Position numbers and translations under genes: made by a program | NCBI RefSeq assembly: GCF_016653635.2 | Contig: NZ_CP067420.1 | Span: 365,501 to 429,500 of the forward strand | Direction of reading: 5' to 3' | DNA length: 64,000 nucleotides | Source of the DNA: Skermanella sp. TT6 | GTDB taxonomy: Bacteria; Pseudomonadota; Alphaproteobacteria; Azospirillales; Azospirillaceae | The notes under the pieces: generated by a model | What the model was told of the DNA's origin: nothing | Seen by the model: the letters and a program-made list of their open reading frames with translations, nothing else | The model's database searches: none | Part shown: piece after piece, positions 1 to 8,087 of the stretch | How the letters are laid out: each line of letters starts with the position of its first letter | Position numbering within the stretch: the first letter of the stretch is position 1

Positions 1-406
1 TGATCTCGCGGATATCGTCCACGCCGGTCCGGCTGGCGGCGTCCATCTCCATCACGTCCACGTGCCGGTCGGCGGTGATGCTGCGGCAATTGTCGCAGAC
101 GCCGCAGGGCGTGATGGTCGGCCCGCCGGTCCCGTCCGGGCCGGTGCAGTTCAGCGCGCGGGCGATGATCCGGGCGGTCGTGGTCTTGCCCACCCCGCGG
201 ACGCCGGTCAGCATGAAGGCATGGGCCAGCCGGCCCGAGCGGATCGCGTTGGTCAGCGTCCGGACCAGCGCCTCCTGGCCCACCAGTTCGGAGAAGTCGC
301 GCGGACGGTACTTGCGCGCCAGCACCCGATAGGCCTTGCCGCCGGCTTCGGACGCGCCGTCGGCAGGCGCGGAGGTCAGGGGAGGGAGGGTCTGATCGGT
401 CAACAC
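1..406 (-). CDS. dnaX: DNA polymerase III subunit gamma/tau, N-terminal part (runs off the left edge)
   Basis: This is the clamp-loader ATPase subunit of the replicative polymerase. Only the first 135 codons lie in the window; the gene continues beyond base 1. The translation shows the usual opening YRVLARKYRP, a Walker A loop GVRGVGKTT near residues 68-76, and the four-cysteine zinc module of bacterial gamma/tau (Cys87, Cys101, Cys104, Cys107). It breaks off in DAASRTGVDDIREI, the conserved stretch before Walker B. The start is GTG at 406 or the adjacent TTG at 403; no ATG is available upstream of the conserved region. An SRP RNA gene lies just upstream on the same strand, a common alphaproteobacterial arrangement. 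The identification is firm; the exact start is not. Confidence 0.96.
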   Translation of the reverse strand, partial: MLTDQTLPPLTSAPADGASEAGGKAYRVLARKYRPRDFSELVGQEALVRTLTNAIRSGRLAHAFMLTGVRGVGKTTTARIIARALNCTGPDGTGGPTITPCGVCDNCRSITADRHVDVMEMDAASRTGVDDIREI

Positions 407-523
407 GATACTCTGGCGTCGGGCAACGGCGTTGCGGCCAGTCTAATCCCCGACGTCGGCTTGTCGAAGCGGAAAGACGAACCGGCGCGGAGTGTCGGAT
501 GATGCTGGGGAAAAACCTGGGGT

Positions 524-620
524 GGGAGGCTGGACGAACGACCCGAGCCGAAACTCGTTACGGCTGCTTCCTTCCGGACCTGACCGGGTTGGCGAGGGAC
601 TCGTCCGCCGCCAACCTCCC
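524..620 (-). ncRNA. ffs: Signal recognition particle RNA, small bacterial (4.5S) type
   Basis: On the minus strand the conserved SRP RNA apical loop GGTCAGGTCCGGAAGGAAGC is present unchanged. It is followed by AGCC and flanked by long complementary arms. The ends pair as GGGAGG (620-615) with CCTCCC (529-524), giving a single hairpin of about 97 nt, the expected size of the short bacterial form without an Alu domain. The RNA binds Ffh and directs nascent membrane and secreted proteins to SecYEG. It lies about 120 bp upstream of dnaX on the same strand and has its own promoter-like boxes (see 627-655). The ends are set by pairing and could be off by a few bases. Confidence 0.93.
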
Positions 621-626
621 GACGCC

Positions 627-655
627 TATATGGCGCGCGGCGGCGCGCGGAGCAA
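627..655 (-). promoter_or_regulatory. Probable sigma70 promoter of the SRP RNA gene
   Basis: The minus strand reads TTGCTC (655-650), 17 bases, then CATATA (632-627). The predicted 5' end of the SRP RNA follows 6 bases downstream at 620. Spacing, hexamers and distance to the RNA end all fit a housekeeping promoter. This is inference from sequence only. Confidence 0.6.
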
Positions 656-664
656 GGGGAAACG

Positions 665-688
665 CGCCGCCCCGCGCGCGGGGCGGCG
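665..688. other. GC hairpin between the SRP RNA promoter and nudC
   Basis: CGCCGCCCC (665-673) pairs perfectly with GGGGCGGCG (680-688) across a six-base loop. It lies in the nudC leader and upstream of the SRP RNA promoter. No U-tract follows on either strand, so a terminator role is doubtful. Confidence 0.4.
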
Positions 689-741
689 ATCCGGGATGAA
701 CTCCCTTCCCGAAACCGGTCCGGTGTGCCACCTATATCGCC

Positions 742-1650
742 ATGCCAAACAAGCCAAACTTCTACGCCGGCGGCGTTCTCGACAGGGTATCGGCGCAGCG
801 CAAGGACCAGAGCTGGATCGACGCCGTGTTCGCGGCGGCCGAGACCAGGATCGTGCCGATCTGGCGCGCCCAGAACTTCGTGGCCGGAGGAGCCGACCTG
901 CCTCGGGCGGGGCTGCTCTCGGTGGCGGATCTTCCCGAGGGAACGGAATACGTGCTGCTGGGCCTGCGCGACGGCACGGCCTATTTCGCCGCCGACCTGT
1001 CCCATGTCGAGGACCCGGCGGTCCATCCCGGACTTTCCGCACGGGGCAGCTTCGCCGACCTGCGCAGCTTCGGCCCGCTCATGGCGCCGGAGGAGGGCAA
1101 TATCCTGGCCTATGCCCGCGGCCTGACCTGGTGGCATGCTCGCCACCGCTTCTGCGGCGTCTGCGGCCATCCCACGGTCAGCGCGGAAGGCGGCCATGTC
1201 CGGCGCTGCACCAATCCCGACTGCGCCACGCCGCACTTCCCCCGGACCGATCCCGCGGTGATCATGCTGGTCCATGACGGCGACCGTTGCCTGCTGGGCC
1301 GCCAGTCGCGTTTTCCGCCGGGGATGTATTCGACCCTGGCCGGGTTCGTCGAGCCGGGCGAGAGCCTGGAGGAGGCGGTCGCCCGCGAGGTGCTGGAGGA
1401 GACCGGCATCCGGGTGGGCGAGGTGACCTACCACTCGTCCCAGCCCTGGCCGTTCCCCTCGTCGCTGATGCTGGGCTTCCATGCCGAGGCGGTGAGCCGG
1501 GACATCAGCATCGAGCAGGACGAGCTGGAGGATGCCGGCTGGTTCAGCCGCGAGGAGATCCTGACCACCTGGGGCGAGGGCGGGACCCACCGCCTGCCGC
1601 GGACCGACTCGATCTCGCGCCGGCTGATCGAGGACTGGCTGCACGGCTGA
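742..1650 (+). CDS. nudC: NAD(+) diphosphatase / RNA decapping Nudix hydrolase NudC
   Basis: NudC hydrolyses NADH/NAD to NMN and AMP and, in E. coli, removes NAD caps from RNA. The 302-aa product has the family layout: a poorly conserved N-terminal domain, a zinc ribbon with Cys138, Cys141, Cys156 and Cys161, and a C-terminal Nudix fold. The Nudix box lies at residues 201-223 and has all signature Gly, Glu and Arg-Glu-x-x-Glu-Glu positions. The NudC-specific motif SQPWPFPSSLM at 233-243 separates it from other Nudix enzymes. Length is slightly above the E. coli protein (about 257 aa), with the extra length at the N terminus. The ATG at 742 has no convincing ribosome-binding site. It is convergent with pheA, with 15 bp between them. 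Confidence 0.95.
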   Translation: MPNKPNFYAGGVLDRVSAQRKDQSWIDAVFAAAETRIVPIWRAQNFVAGGADLPRAGLLSVADLPEGTEYVLLGLRDGTAYFAADLSHVEDPAVHPGLSARGSFADLRSFGPLMAPEEGNILAYARGLTWWHARHRFCGVCGHPTVSAEGGHVRRCTNPDCATPHFPRTDPAVIMLVHDGDRCLLGRQSRFPPGMYSTLAGFVEPGESLEEAVAREVLEETGIRVGEVTYHSSQPWPFPSSLMLGFHAEAVSRDISIEQDELEDAGWFSREEILTTWGEGGTHRLPRTDSISRRLIEDWLHG

Positions 1651-1665
1651 GGCCGCCGGGGTTCC

Positions 1666-2532
1666 TCAATCGTCGCCGTGGGCCTGGCTCTGCTCGCGGC
1701 GGAAGGGATGGGCGGGGTAGACGCCCAGGATCTTCACCTCGCGGGCGAAGAACTCCAGCTCCTCCAGGGCAAGGCGCAGGGGGCGCTCCTCCGGATGGCC
1801 CTCGACGTCCGCGTAGAACTGGGCGGCGGTGAAACGGCCCTCGACCATGTAGCTTTCCAGCTTGGTCATGTTGACGCCGTTGGTCGCGAACCCGCCCATC
1901 GCCTTGTAGAGCGCCGCCGGCACGCTGCGGACCCGGAATACGAAGGTGGTCACCACCGGGCCTGAATTGGGCGCCGGGTGGACCGGCTCCCGCGCCATGA
2001 TCAGGAAGCGCGTGGTGTTGTGCTGGGCGTCCTCGATCCCCTGCTGCAGGGACTTCAGCCCGTAGATCTCCCCGGCCAGCTCCGACGCGATGGCGGCTTC
2101 CGTGACGTCGCCGCGCTGGGCGATCTCGGCCGCGGCGCCCGCGGTGTCGGCATGGGTGATCTCGCGCAGGCCCAGCGCCCGCGTCACCTTGCGGCACTGG
2201 GACAGGGCCTGGATGTGGCTGCGCACGACCTTGATGGTGTCGAGCGTGGCGCCGGGCGGCGCCAGCAGGTGATGGTTCACCCGCTGGAAATGCTCGCCGA
2301 TGATGTGCAGCCCGCCCTGGGGAAGCAGGTAATGATTGTCGGCGACCCGGCCGGCGACCGAGTTCTCGACCGGGATCATGCCCAGCTCCGCCTCTCCCCC
2401 ATGCACGGCGGCGAAGACGTCCTCGAACGTGGCGCAGGGCAGCGTCTTGCGGTCGGGAAAGACGTTGCGGCAGGACAGGTCGGAGTAGGCGCCGGGCGAA
2501 CCCTGGAAGGCGATCAGGCTGGATCTGGACAT
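1666..2532 (-). CDS. pheA: Prephenate dehydratase with ACT domain
   Basis: Converts prephenate to phenylpyruvate, the committed step to phenylalanine. The 288-aa protein is the monofunctional type: a bilobed periplasmic-binding-like catalytic region (about residues 5-185) and a C-terminal ACT domain (about 195-270) for feedback by phenylalanine. The catalytic Thr-Arg-Phe motif is at 174-176 (HNTTRFLI) and the lobe motif GMIPVENSVAG is at 51-61. In the ACT domain the usual ESRP motif reads LESYM, which keeps the Glu-Ser but not Arg-Pro. No chorismate mutase domain is fused. The gene lies 39 bp downstream of kdsB on the same strand and may be cotranscribed with it. Confidence 0.95.
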   Translation of the reverse strand: MSRSSLIAFQGSPGAYSDLSCRNVFPDRKTLPCATFEDVFAAVHGGEAELGMIPVENSVAGRVADNHYLLPQGGLHIIGEHFQRVNHHLLAPPGATLDTIKVVRSHIQALSQCRKVTRALGLREITHADTAGAAAEIAQRGDVTEAAIASELAGEIYGLKSLQQGIEDAQHNTTRFLIMAREPVHPAPNSGPVVTTFVFRVRSVPAALYKAMGGFATNGVNMTKLESYMVEGRFTAAQFYADVEGHPEERPLRLALEELEFFAREVKILGVYPAHPFRREQSQAHGDD

Positions 2533-2571
2533 GGGACCGGAGAAAAACGGGAACGGGGGAGGGGACCGGGA

Positions 2572-3402
2572 TCAGCGCTTGAGGAGCACCCGGGCCCGGG
2601 CGAGGTCGGCCGGAGTATCGACGCCGAGCGGAACCGCGTCAACGACGGCCACGTCGATCCTCATGCCTGCGGCCAAGGCGCGCAACTGCTCCAGCCGCTC
2701 CTGCTGTTCCAGGTGCGACGGCGGCAGCGACACGAACCGGGCCAGCGCCGCGCGCCGGTAGGCGTAGAGGCCGATATGGTGCAGCAGCGGCGCCTCCCCG
2801 GTGGGGGCGGTGGCGCGGGTGAAATAGAGCGCCCGGCCGCGCCGGGCTCCTGGCGCCCGCTCGACCACCGCCTTGACCACGTTGGGATTGCCGCGCTCCG
2901 TCGCGTCCTCGATCTCCACCGCCAGCGTGCCGATGTCGACCTCGGGCTCGTCCAGCAGCGCGTAGGCGGCGCGGATCGTCTCGGGCGATATCGTCGGCAG
3001 GTCGCCCTGGACGTTGACCACCGAGTCGAACCTGCCTTCCGGATCGAAGGACCGGAGCGCCTCGAAGATCCGGTCGGAGCCGGAGGGATGGTCCGGCCGG
3101 GTCAGCACGGCCTGTCCGCCGGCCTTCGTGACGGCGTCGGCGATCTCGGCCTCCGCGCAGGCCACCAGGACCGGGCCGATGGCGGCTTCGGCGGCGCGGC
3201 GCCAGACATGGACGATCATTGGCTCGCCGTGGATGTCGGCCAGCGGCTTGCCCGGCAGCCGCGTGGAGGCGAGTCGCGCGGGCACGATGACGACCGGGTT
3301 GACCGGAGCCTCGCCCCGGGATCCGGGATTTTCGGTTCCGCCATCGCTTCGGGCGGGATTGTTCTGAGCAGGATCGGTTGGCATGGTGGCCATCTGCGAC
3401 AT
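2572..3402 (-). CDS. kdsB: 3-deoxy-manno-octulosonate cytidylyltransferase (CMP-Kdo synthetase)
   Basis: Activates Kdo with CTP for attachment to lipid A, so the cell makes Kdo-containing lipopolysaccharide. The nucleotide-binding start [14 protein letters not shown] is at residues 41-54, followed by HPSGSDRI and the metal-site motif VNVQGDLP. Typical family members begin only a few residues before the PAR motif. Here about 35 hydrophilic, probably disordered residues precede it. The residue just before the core (VNPVV) is encoded by GTC, so the start cannot be there; possible ATGs are at 3402, 3393 and 3384. A TATAAC box on the minus strand at 3412-3407 would favour 3393 or 3384. Function is firm; the start is open. 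Confidence 0.95.
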   Translation of the reverse strand: MSQMATMPTDPAQNNPARSDGGTENPGSRGEAPVNPVVIVPARLASTRLPGKPLADIHGEPMIVHVWRRAAEAAIGPVLVACAEAEIADAVTKAGGQAVLTRPDHPSGSDRIFEALRSFDPEGRFDSVVNVQGDLPTISPETIRAAYALLDEPEVDIGTLAVEIEDATERGNPNVVKAVVERAPGARRGRALYFTRATAPTGEAPLLHHIGLYAYRRAALARFVSLPPSHLEQQERLEQLRALAAGMRIDVAVVDAVPLGVDTPADLARARVLLKR

Positions 3403-3577
3403 TTGGGTTATAGCTGTGCGTGCGACATTTCGTCCCGAGGGTCAAGCTTCAAAGCGGCTGACCCCCGCGCCCCGGGACCCTATGTTGCGGACAAGGAAAC
3501 AACAAGCCGCTGCGCGTGACAGCAGCCGGCCCGGCCGCTATCGTGCGGTGATTACAAGGGAATTGGGGACTCGCGGC

Positions 3578-4117
3578 ATGTCGAGCATGGAATTCAACAA
3601 AATTTCCGGCGCCGTCCTTCTGGGCGGCCTGATCGCGATGATGTCCGGATTCATCGCGGAAGTACTGGTCGCGCCGGAGCATCTGGAGCAGAACGCCTAC
3701 GTCGTGGACACCAGCGCGGTCACCACGTCGGCCCCCGCCGAGGAAGGCCCGGCCGAGCCGGAGCCGATCGCCCCGCTGCTCGCGGCCGCCGACCCGGCCG
3801 CCGGCGAGCGCGCCTCGCGGGCCTGCGCCTCGTGCCACACCTTCGAGAAGGGCGGCGCCAACAGGGTCGGCCCGAACCTGTGGGGCGTCGTCGGCGGTCC
3901 GCACGGCCACATCGAAGGCTTCGCCTACAGCTCGGCCATCGCGGACATGCCCGGCAACTGGGACTACGAGGCGCTCAACCATTTCCTGCTGAACCCGAAG
4001 GACTATGCTCCGGGCACCAAGATGAACTTCGCCGGCATCAGGCGGGCCGAGGACCGGGCGAACCTGATCGCCTGGCTGCGCACCCAGGCCGACGAGCCGG
4101 TGCCGCTGCCCGAGTAA
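3578..4117 (+). CDS. Membrane-anchored class I cytochrome c (CycM-like)
   Basis: An electron carrier tethered to the periplasmic face of the inner membrane. From ATG 3578 the 179-aa product has an uncleaved hydrophobic anchor (about residues 9-31), then a Pro/Ala/Glu-rich linker (about 48-72) and a mitochondrial-type c domain. Haem attachment is CASCH at 83-87. The sixth ligand is probably Met149 in the motif GTKMNFAG, and VGPNLWGVVG is the typical segment after the haem site. This layout matches CycM of Bradyrhizobium, which feeds aa3 cytochrome c oxidase; the window also encodes such an oxidase at 60-64 kb. An upstream in-frame extension to 3383 has no membrane or signal character and was not used. 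Divergent from kdsB. Confidence 0.88.
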   Translation: MSSMEFNKISGAVLLGGLIAMMSGFIAEVLVAPEHLEQNAYVVDTSAVTTSAPAEEGPAEPEPIAPLLAAADPAAGERASRACASCHTFEKGGANRVGPNLWGVVGGPHGHIEGFAYSSAIADMPGNWDYEALNHFLLNPKDYAPGTKMNFAGIRRAEDRANLIAWLRTQADEPVPLPE

Positions 4118-4146
4118 CCCTACCGACCCCCCTCCCGTCCGACCGG

Positions 4147-4974
4147 ATGACCAGAGACATGACGGATTCGAACAACACCGATCAACCGGTCACCCCGTCG
4201 GGCGAGACGGTGGATCTGGCGTGCCGCCTCGCCGATGCCGCCGGCACCGTGATCCGCAGGTATTTCCGGACGCCCTTCGCGGTGGACGACAAGCCGGACA
4301 GTTCGCCGGTCACCGTCGCCGACCGCGAGGCCGAGGCGGCGATCCGCTCGATCCTGGCCGCGGAGCGGCCGGACGACGGGATCGTGGGGGAGGAGCACGG
4401 GACGACCAACCCCGACGCCGAGTGGCTGTGGGTGATCGACCCGATCGACGGCACGAAGTCCTTCATCACGGGACGCCCGACCTTCGGCACCCTGGTGGCC
4501 CTGCTCCACCGGGGCGTCCCCGTGCTGGGCGTGATCGACCAGCCGATCGTCGGCGACCGCTGGATCGGAGTCGAGGGGCGCCCGACCACGCTGAACGGCA
4601 AGGCCGCGCGGGTTCGGGCCTGCCCGACGCTGGGGCGGGCCACCCTGAACACGACGTCGCCCGACCTGTTCGGCCAGCATGATTTCACGGCCTTCCGTCG
4701 CGTCGCGGACGAGGTCAAGCTGACCATGTACGGCGGCGACTGCTACGCCTACGGGCTGCTGGCCGCCGGATTCGTCGACCTGGTGATCGAGGCCGGGCTG
4801 AAGCTGTACGACTTCGCGGCCCTCGTCCCCGTGGTCCAGGGGGCCGGCGGGATCATGACGGACTGGACGGGAGCGCCGCTCGGCCCCGGTTCCGACGGCC
4901 GCGTGCTGGCCGCCGGCGATATAGCCGGCCATACGGAAGCGTTGCGGCGGCTTGGCGTTATGCCGTTCGGTTGA
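4147..4974 (+). CDS. hisN: Histidinol-phosphatase of the inositol monophosphatase family
   Basis: A Mg-dependent phosphatase of the IMPase fold, and by sequence the HisN type that removes phosphate from histidinol phosphate. Of 275 aa, the metal-binding residues are visible as Asp59 (VTVADREAE), Glu82-Glu83 (GEE) and the WVIDPIDGTKSF box with Asp98 and Asp101. A late Asp lies in LYDFAALVPVVQGAGG, the position that completes the metal site. The late motif reads DFAALVPVVQGAGG, as in HisN, rather than the WDxAAG of suhB-like proteins. Start is ATG 4147 or ATG 4159; neither has a clear Shine-Dalgarno sequence. It follows the cytochrome gene by 29 bp. No other his genes are in the window, so the histidine role rests on family features. 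Confidence 0.85.
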   Translation: MTRDMTDSNNTDQPVTPSGETVDLACRLADAAGTVIRRYFRTPFAVDDKPDSSPVTVADREAEAAIRSILAAERPDDGIVGEEHGTTNPDAEWLWVIDPIDGTKSFITGRPTFGTLVALLHRGVPVLGVIDQPIVGDRWIGVEGRPTTLNGKAARVRACPTLGRATLNTTSPDLFGQHDFTAFRRVADEVKLTMYGGDCYAYGLLAAGFVDLVIEAGLKLYDFAALVPVVQGAGGIMTDWTGAPLGPGSDGRVLAAGDIAGHTEALRRLGVMPFG

Positions 4975-5103
4975 TATCCCGGCATTCTTTTCGCTTTCTC
5001 CTGCCCATCGCCCATCGCCATCTGATAAGAGTCGAGTCCGCGCGGCCACCGACGCGCCGCGCCGCTCCCTCACCCTTGCGCTTGAGACCAGGGAATGTCT
5101 GCC

Positions 5104-5766
5104 ATGCTGATCCCGAAACCAGCCCAGTCAGCTTACGAGAACGCCGACACGGACATCCGCGAGATGCTCGACCGGATGATCGCCGAACTTCAGGCCACCC
5201 CTTCCTGGGAACAGCGCAGCACCCAGTTCCTCGAGATCATCGACGCCCTGGAGCTGGCGTTCGAAGGCGACGAGGATGCGGACGACGAGTATGACGACGA
5301 CGGGGCCGACGGGCTGGATACGGCCGCCCTGGACGAAGACGACCTCGATGACGACGATGAGTTCGACGGCGTCGAGTTCGATGACGACGAGGACGACGAA
5401 TATGTGGAGCAGGCCGCGTCCGACGGAAAGGTGAACGGCTGGCACGGCGACGATGTGGTTCCGGCCGACGACGGGGATGACGATGCCGTCGTGGTCGAGG
5501 AATTCGCCGACGTTCTGCCCTTCTATGTCGGCGCCGTCCTGGAGCGGCTGGGCGAGACCAAGATCGAGCGTCCGGAGCAGGCCGCCTTCTACCTGCTGTC
5601 GTGCCACCCCGAACATACGGAAGCGGCGCAATCCTGGCTGGAGAAGGGCGCCAACATGAAGCGGTTCCAGAAGTTCGTGGACGAGACGCCCGACTACGAG
5701 GCGATCCTGGAGATGATGGACGACCGCTACGGCGAAGAGGACGCCGACGAAGACGAGGACGAATGA
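5104..5766 (+). CDS. Unidentified protein with a long Asp/Glu-rich central tract
   Basis: I do not recognise this gene. The product is about 220 aa with three parts. A helical N-terminal region of about 55 residues ends in LELAFEGDED. A strongly acidic low-complexity stretch of about 85 residues follows, made mostly of Asp with some Glu. A folded-looking C-terminal region contains VLPFYVGAVLERLGETKIE, a single Cys in LLSCHPEHTEAA, and a final acidic tail EEDADEDEDE. No signal peptide or membrane segment is visible, so it is probably cytoplasmic. ATG 5104 is preferred over ATG 5095 because AGGGA ends nine bases before 5104 and abuts 5095. It stands alone between hisN and a repeat-containing gap. 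Codon usage is typical of the genome, so it is a real gene. Confidence 0.75.
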   Translation: MLIPKPAQSAYENADTDIREMLDRMIAELQATPSWEQRSTQFLEIIDALELAFEGDEDADDEYDDDGADGLDTAALDEDDLDDDDEFDGVEFDDDEDDEYVEQAASDGKVNGWHGDDVVPADDGDDDAVVVEEFADVLPFYVGAVLERLGETKIERPEQAAFYLLSCHPEHTEAAQSWLEKGANMKRFQKFVDETPDYEAILEMMDDRYGEEDADEDEDE

Positions 5767-6149
5767 GCGGGCATCCGGTCCCGTGCCGCCGGGTGGGTTC
5801 GAAAGGGTTTCGCGGTGGCGATCATGCTCCATATTGTCATGACCGGACTTGATCCACGACTGTCCGGCACGGTGATTGCCCCATCAGGAAAAGTATTGAC
5901 CGTAGGCAGAAATACTCCCTTTCCGTCATGGCCGGACTTGATCCGGCCATCTTGTCGCGGGTTTCATCGGGGCTCCGTGGCCGGAGATGCCCGGATCAAG
6001 TCCAGGCATGACGACTTAAAGAAGAAAACCGGGCCTTGTAAACTTCCCTTGGTTGATCTTGCGGACGCCTTGCCGGCAGTCGCGCAACGAGTCCGGCCAG
6101 GGTGCGGGCGCCGATCGGTCGCTCCGGAAAGCCATACGGGGGAATAACG
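5767..6149. other. Intergenic stretch before the peptide importer
   Basis: This 383-bp gap carries a complete palindromic repeat (5924-6013) and an isolated half-copy near 5835-5856 (GTCATGACCGGACTTGATCC). I see no convincing gene. The ribosome-binding site of the next gene, CGGGGGA, lies at its right end. Confidence 0.6.
5924..6013. repeat. Palindromic repeat with 28-bp imperfect inverted arms
   Basis: The left arm (5924-5951) and right arm (5986-6013) match as an inverted repeat at 25 of 28 positions, with a 34-bp loop. Both arms carry the core GGACTTGATCC. The wording (CGTCATG, GGACTTGATCC, GGCATGACG) is that of a common REP/BIME-like intergenic element in alphaproteobacteria, based on general knowledge rather than a search. 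A solitary half-copy sits about 70 bp upstream. Confidence 0.8.
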
Positions 6150-7958
6150 ATGAGACTCCTCTTCGCCGTTCCCATGCTGCTGTTCGTCCTGGCTTCCGCC
6201 GGCCATGCCGAGGATGCCGTGACCCGGACGCATGCGCTGGCGGAGTTCAGCACGCCGAAACACGGTGCTGGCTTCGCCCGTTTCGACTATGTCGATCCGG
6301 CCGCCCCGAAGGGCGGTGCCGTCGTCATGGCCGAGCCGGGAAGCTTCGACAGCCTCAATCCGATCATCCTGCGCGGGCAGGTCCCGCGCAGCCTCGACAT
6401 CGTCTCGGAGACCCTGTTCACCGGATCCGGGGACGAGCTGGACGTGGTCTACGGCCTGCTCGCCGAGAGCGCGGAATATCCGGCGGATAAGAGCTGGGTG
6501 GTGTTCACCCTGCGCCCGGAAGCCCGGTTCCACGACGGCCATCCGGTGACGGCCGCCGACTTCGTTTTCGGCTGGAAGGCCATCGAGCAGCATGGCCGGC
6601 CCTTCCTCAAGAGCTTCCTGGAGGATATCGCGGCGGTCGAGGCGCTGGACGAGCATCGCCTGAAGGTGAGCTTCAAGGGAAGCGGCGAGATGAAGCCGCT
6701 GATCCGCGCCGCCGGCATCCTGGCGCCGGTGCCCGAGCACTGGTGGACGGCGGAGGGCCGCGATATTTCGAAAACGACCCTGGAGCCGCCGCTGACCAGC
6801 GGCCCGTACCGGGTCAAGGCGGTCGATCCCGGCCGGTCGATCACCTACGAGCGGGTGCCCGACTATTGGGGCCGCGACCTGCCGCCCAATGTCGGCCAGA
6901 ACAATTTCGATACCATCCGCAGCGACTTCTACCGCGACGACGACGTGATGTTCGAGGCGTTCAAGGGCGGCGCCTACGATTTCCGGCAGGAGAACCGGGC
7001 CCAGCGCTGGACCTCGGGCTACGATATTCCCCAGGTGAAGGACGGCAGGATCGAGAAGCGGGCGATCGCCAACGAGCGGCCGTTCGGCGCGCAGGGCATC
7101 CGGTTCAACATGCGCCGGCCCCAGTTCGCCGACCCGAGGGTGCGCCTGGCGCTCTCGTACCTCTACGACTTCGAGTGGCTCCAGAAGAACATCCTGTACG
7201 GCCAGTACCGCCGGGTGAAGAGCAACTTCCCCAACAGCGACTTCGGCGCCGGCGGCCCGCCGACTCCGGCGGAGCTCGCCATCCTGGAGAAATATCGTGG
7301 GCGCGTCCCGGAAGAGGTCTTCACCACCGCCTACGATCCGCCGGTCACCGACGGATCGGGCAACAACCGCGACAATGTCCGCAAGGCCATGGCGCTGTTC
7401 CGCGAGGCGGGCTTCCAGACCCGCGACAACAAGCTGGTCGATGCCAAGACCGGGCGGCAGCTTCGGATCGAATTCCTGGACGACAGCCAGTCCATGGTCC
7501 GGGTGATGCAGCCCTATGTCACGGCGCTCCAGCGGGTCGGCATCGACGCTTCGATCCGGATCGTCGACAGCGCCCAGCACCAGGCCCGGACGGACGATTT
7601 CGACTTCGACGCCGTCATGGTCTTCTTCAACTTCTTCCCGCCGCCGGGTACCGAGCAGCGCAGCTATTTTGGGTCGGCCGCGGCCGACGTGAAGGGGTCG
7701 GCCAACTATGCCGGCATCAAGGACCCCGTGGTCGATGCGCTGATCGAGGAGGTCGTCGCGGCGAAAGACCTGGAGACGCTTCAGGCGACATCGCGGGCGC
7801 TCGACCGGGTACTGCTGTGGCAGCACGCCATGATCCCGCAATGGTATAATGACCAGACCTGGATCGCCTATTGGACCAAGTTCGGCTGGCCGGAGCGCAA
7901 GCCCAGGTACGAGGTGGGCTTCCCGTCGACCTGGTGGTCCAAGGAGGCCGCCCGTTGA
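6150..7958 (+). CDS. yejA: Extracellular solute-binding protein, family 5, YejA-like (first copy)
   Basis: Periplasmic binding protein of a YejABEF-type ABC importer, which in E. coli takes up microcin C and related peptides. The 602-aa product has a signal peptide (MRLLFAVP..., cleavage after about residue 20, GHA-ED) and the SBP_bac_5 fold, with YejA-type landmarks HALAEFSTPKHG, GSFDSLNP, LRPEARFHDGHPVTAADF and [15 protein letters not shown]. Start ATG 6150 has a strong upstream CGGGGGA. Its length is close to E. coli YejA (about 604 aa). A second, clearly related copy follows 129 bp downstream, then the two permeases and the ATPase on the same strand. Ligand specificity cannot be read from sequence. 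Confidence 0.9.
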   Translation: MRLLFAVPMLLFVLASAGHAEDAVTRTHALAEFSTPKHGAGFARFDYVDPAAPKGGAVVMAEPGSFDSLNPIILRGQVPRSLDIVSETLFTGSGDELDVVYGLLAESAEYPADKSWVVFTLRPEARFHDGHPVTAADFVFGWKAIEQHGRPFLKSFLEDIAAVEALDEHRLKVSFKGSGEMKPLIRAAGILAPVPEHWWTAEGRDISKTTLEPPLTSGPYRVKAVDPGRSITYERVPDYWGRDLPPNVGQNNFDTIRSDFYRDDDVMFEAFKGGAYDFRQENRAQRWTSGYDIPQVKDGRIEKRAIANERPFGAQGIRFNMRRPQFADPRVRLALSYLYDFEWLQKNILYGQYRRVKSNFPNSDFGAGGPPTPAELAILEKYRGRVPEEVFTTAYDPPVTDGSGNNRDNVRKAMALFREAGFQTRDNKLVDAKTGRQLRIEFLDDSQSMVRVMQPYVTALQRVGIDASIRIVDSAQHQARTDDFDFDAVMVFFNFFPPPGTEQRSYFGSAAADVKGSANYAGIKDPVVDALIEEVVAAKDLETLQATSRALDRVLLWQHAMIPQWYNDQTWIAYWTKFGWPERKPRYEVGFPSTWWSKEAAR

Positions 7959-8087
7959 GGCGTTTCGCCTTGATTAAGCCCGATTCGGCTGCAAAAGGCA
8001 GAAGGACGGGAACGCCGGAACGAGCGTCACGCCGGGAACGATTGTCACGCAACGATGCGGCCAGGCCGCGGGAGAGATGAGGGCCGG

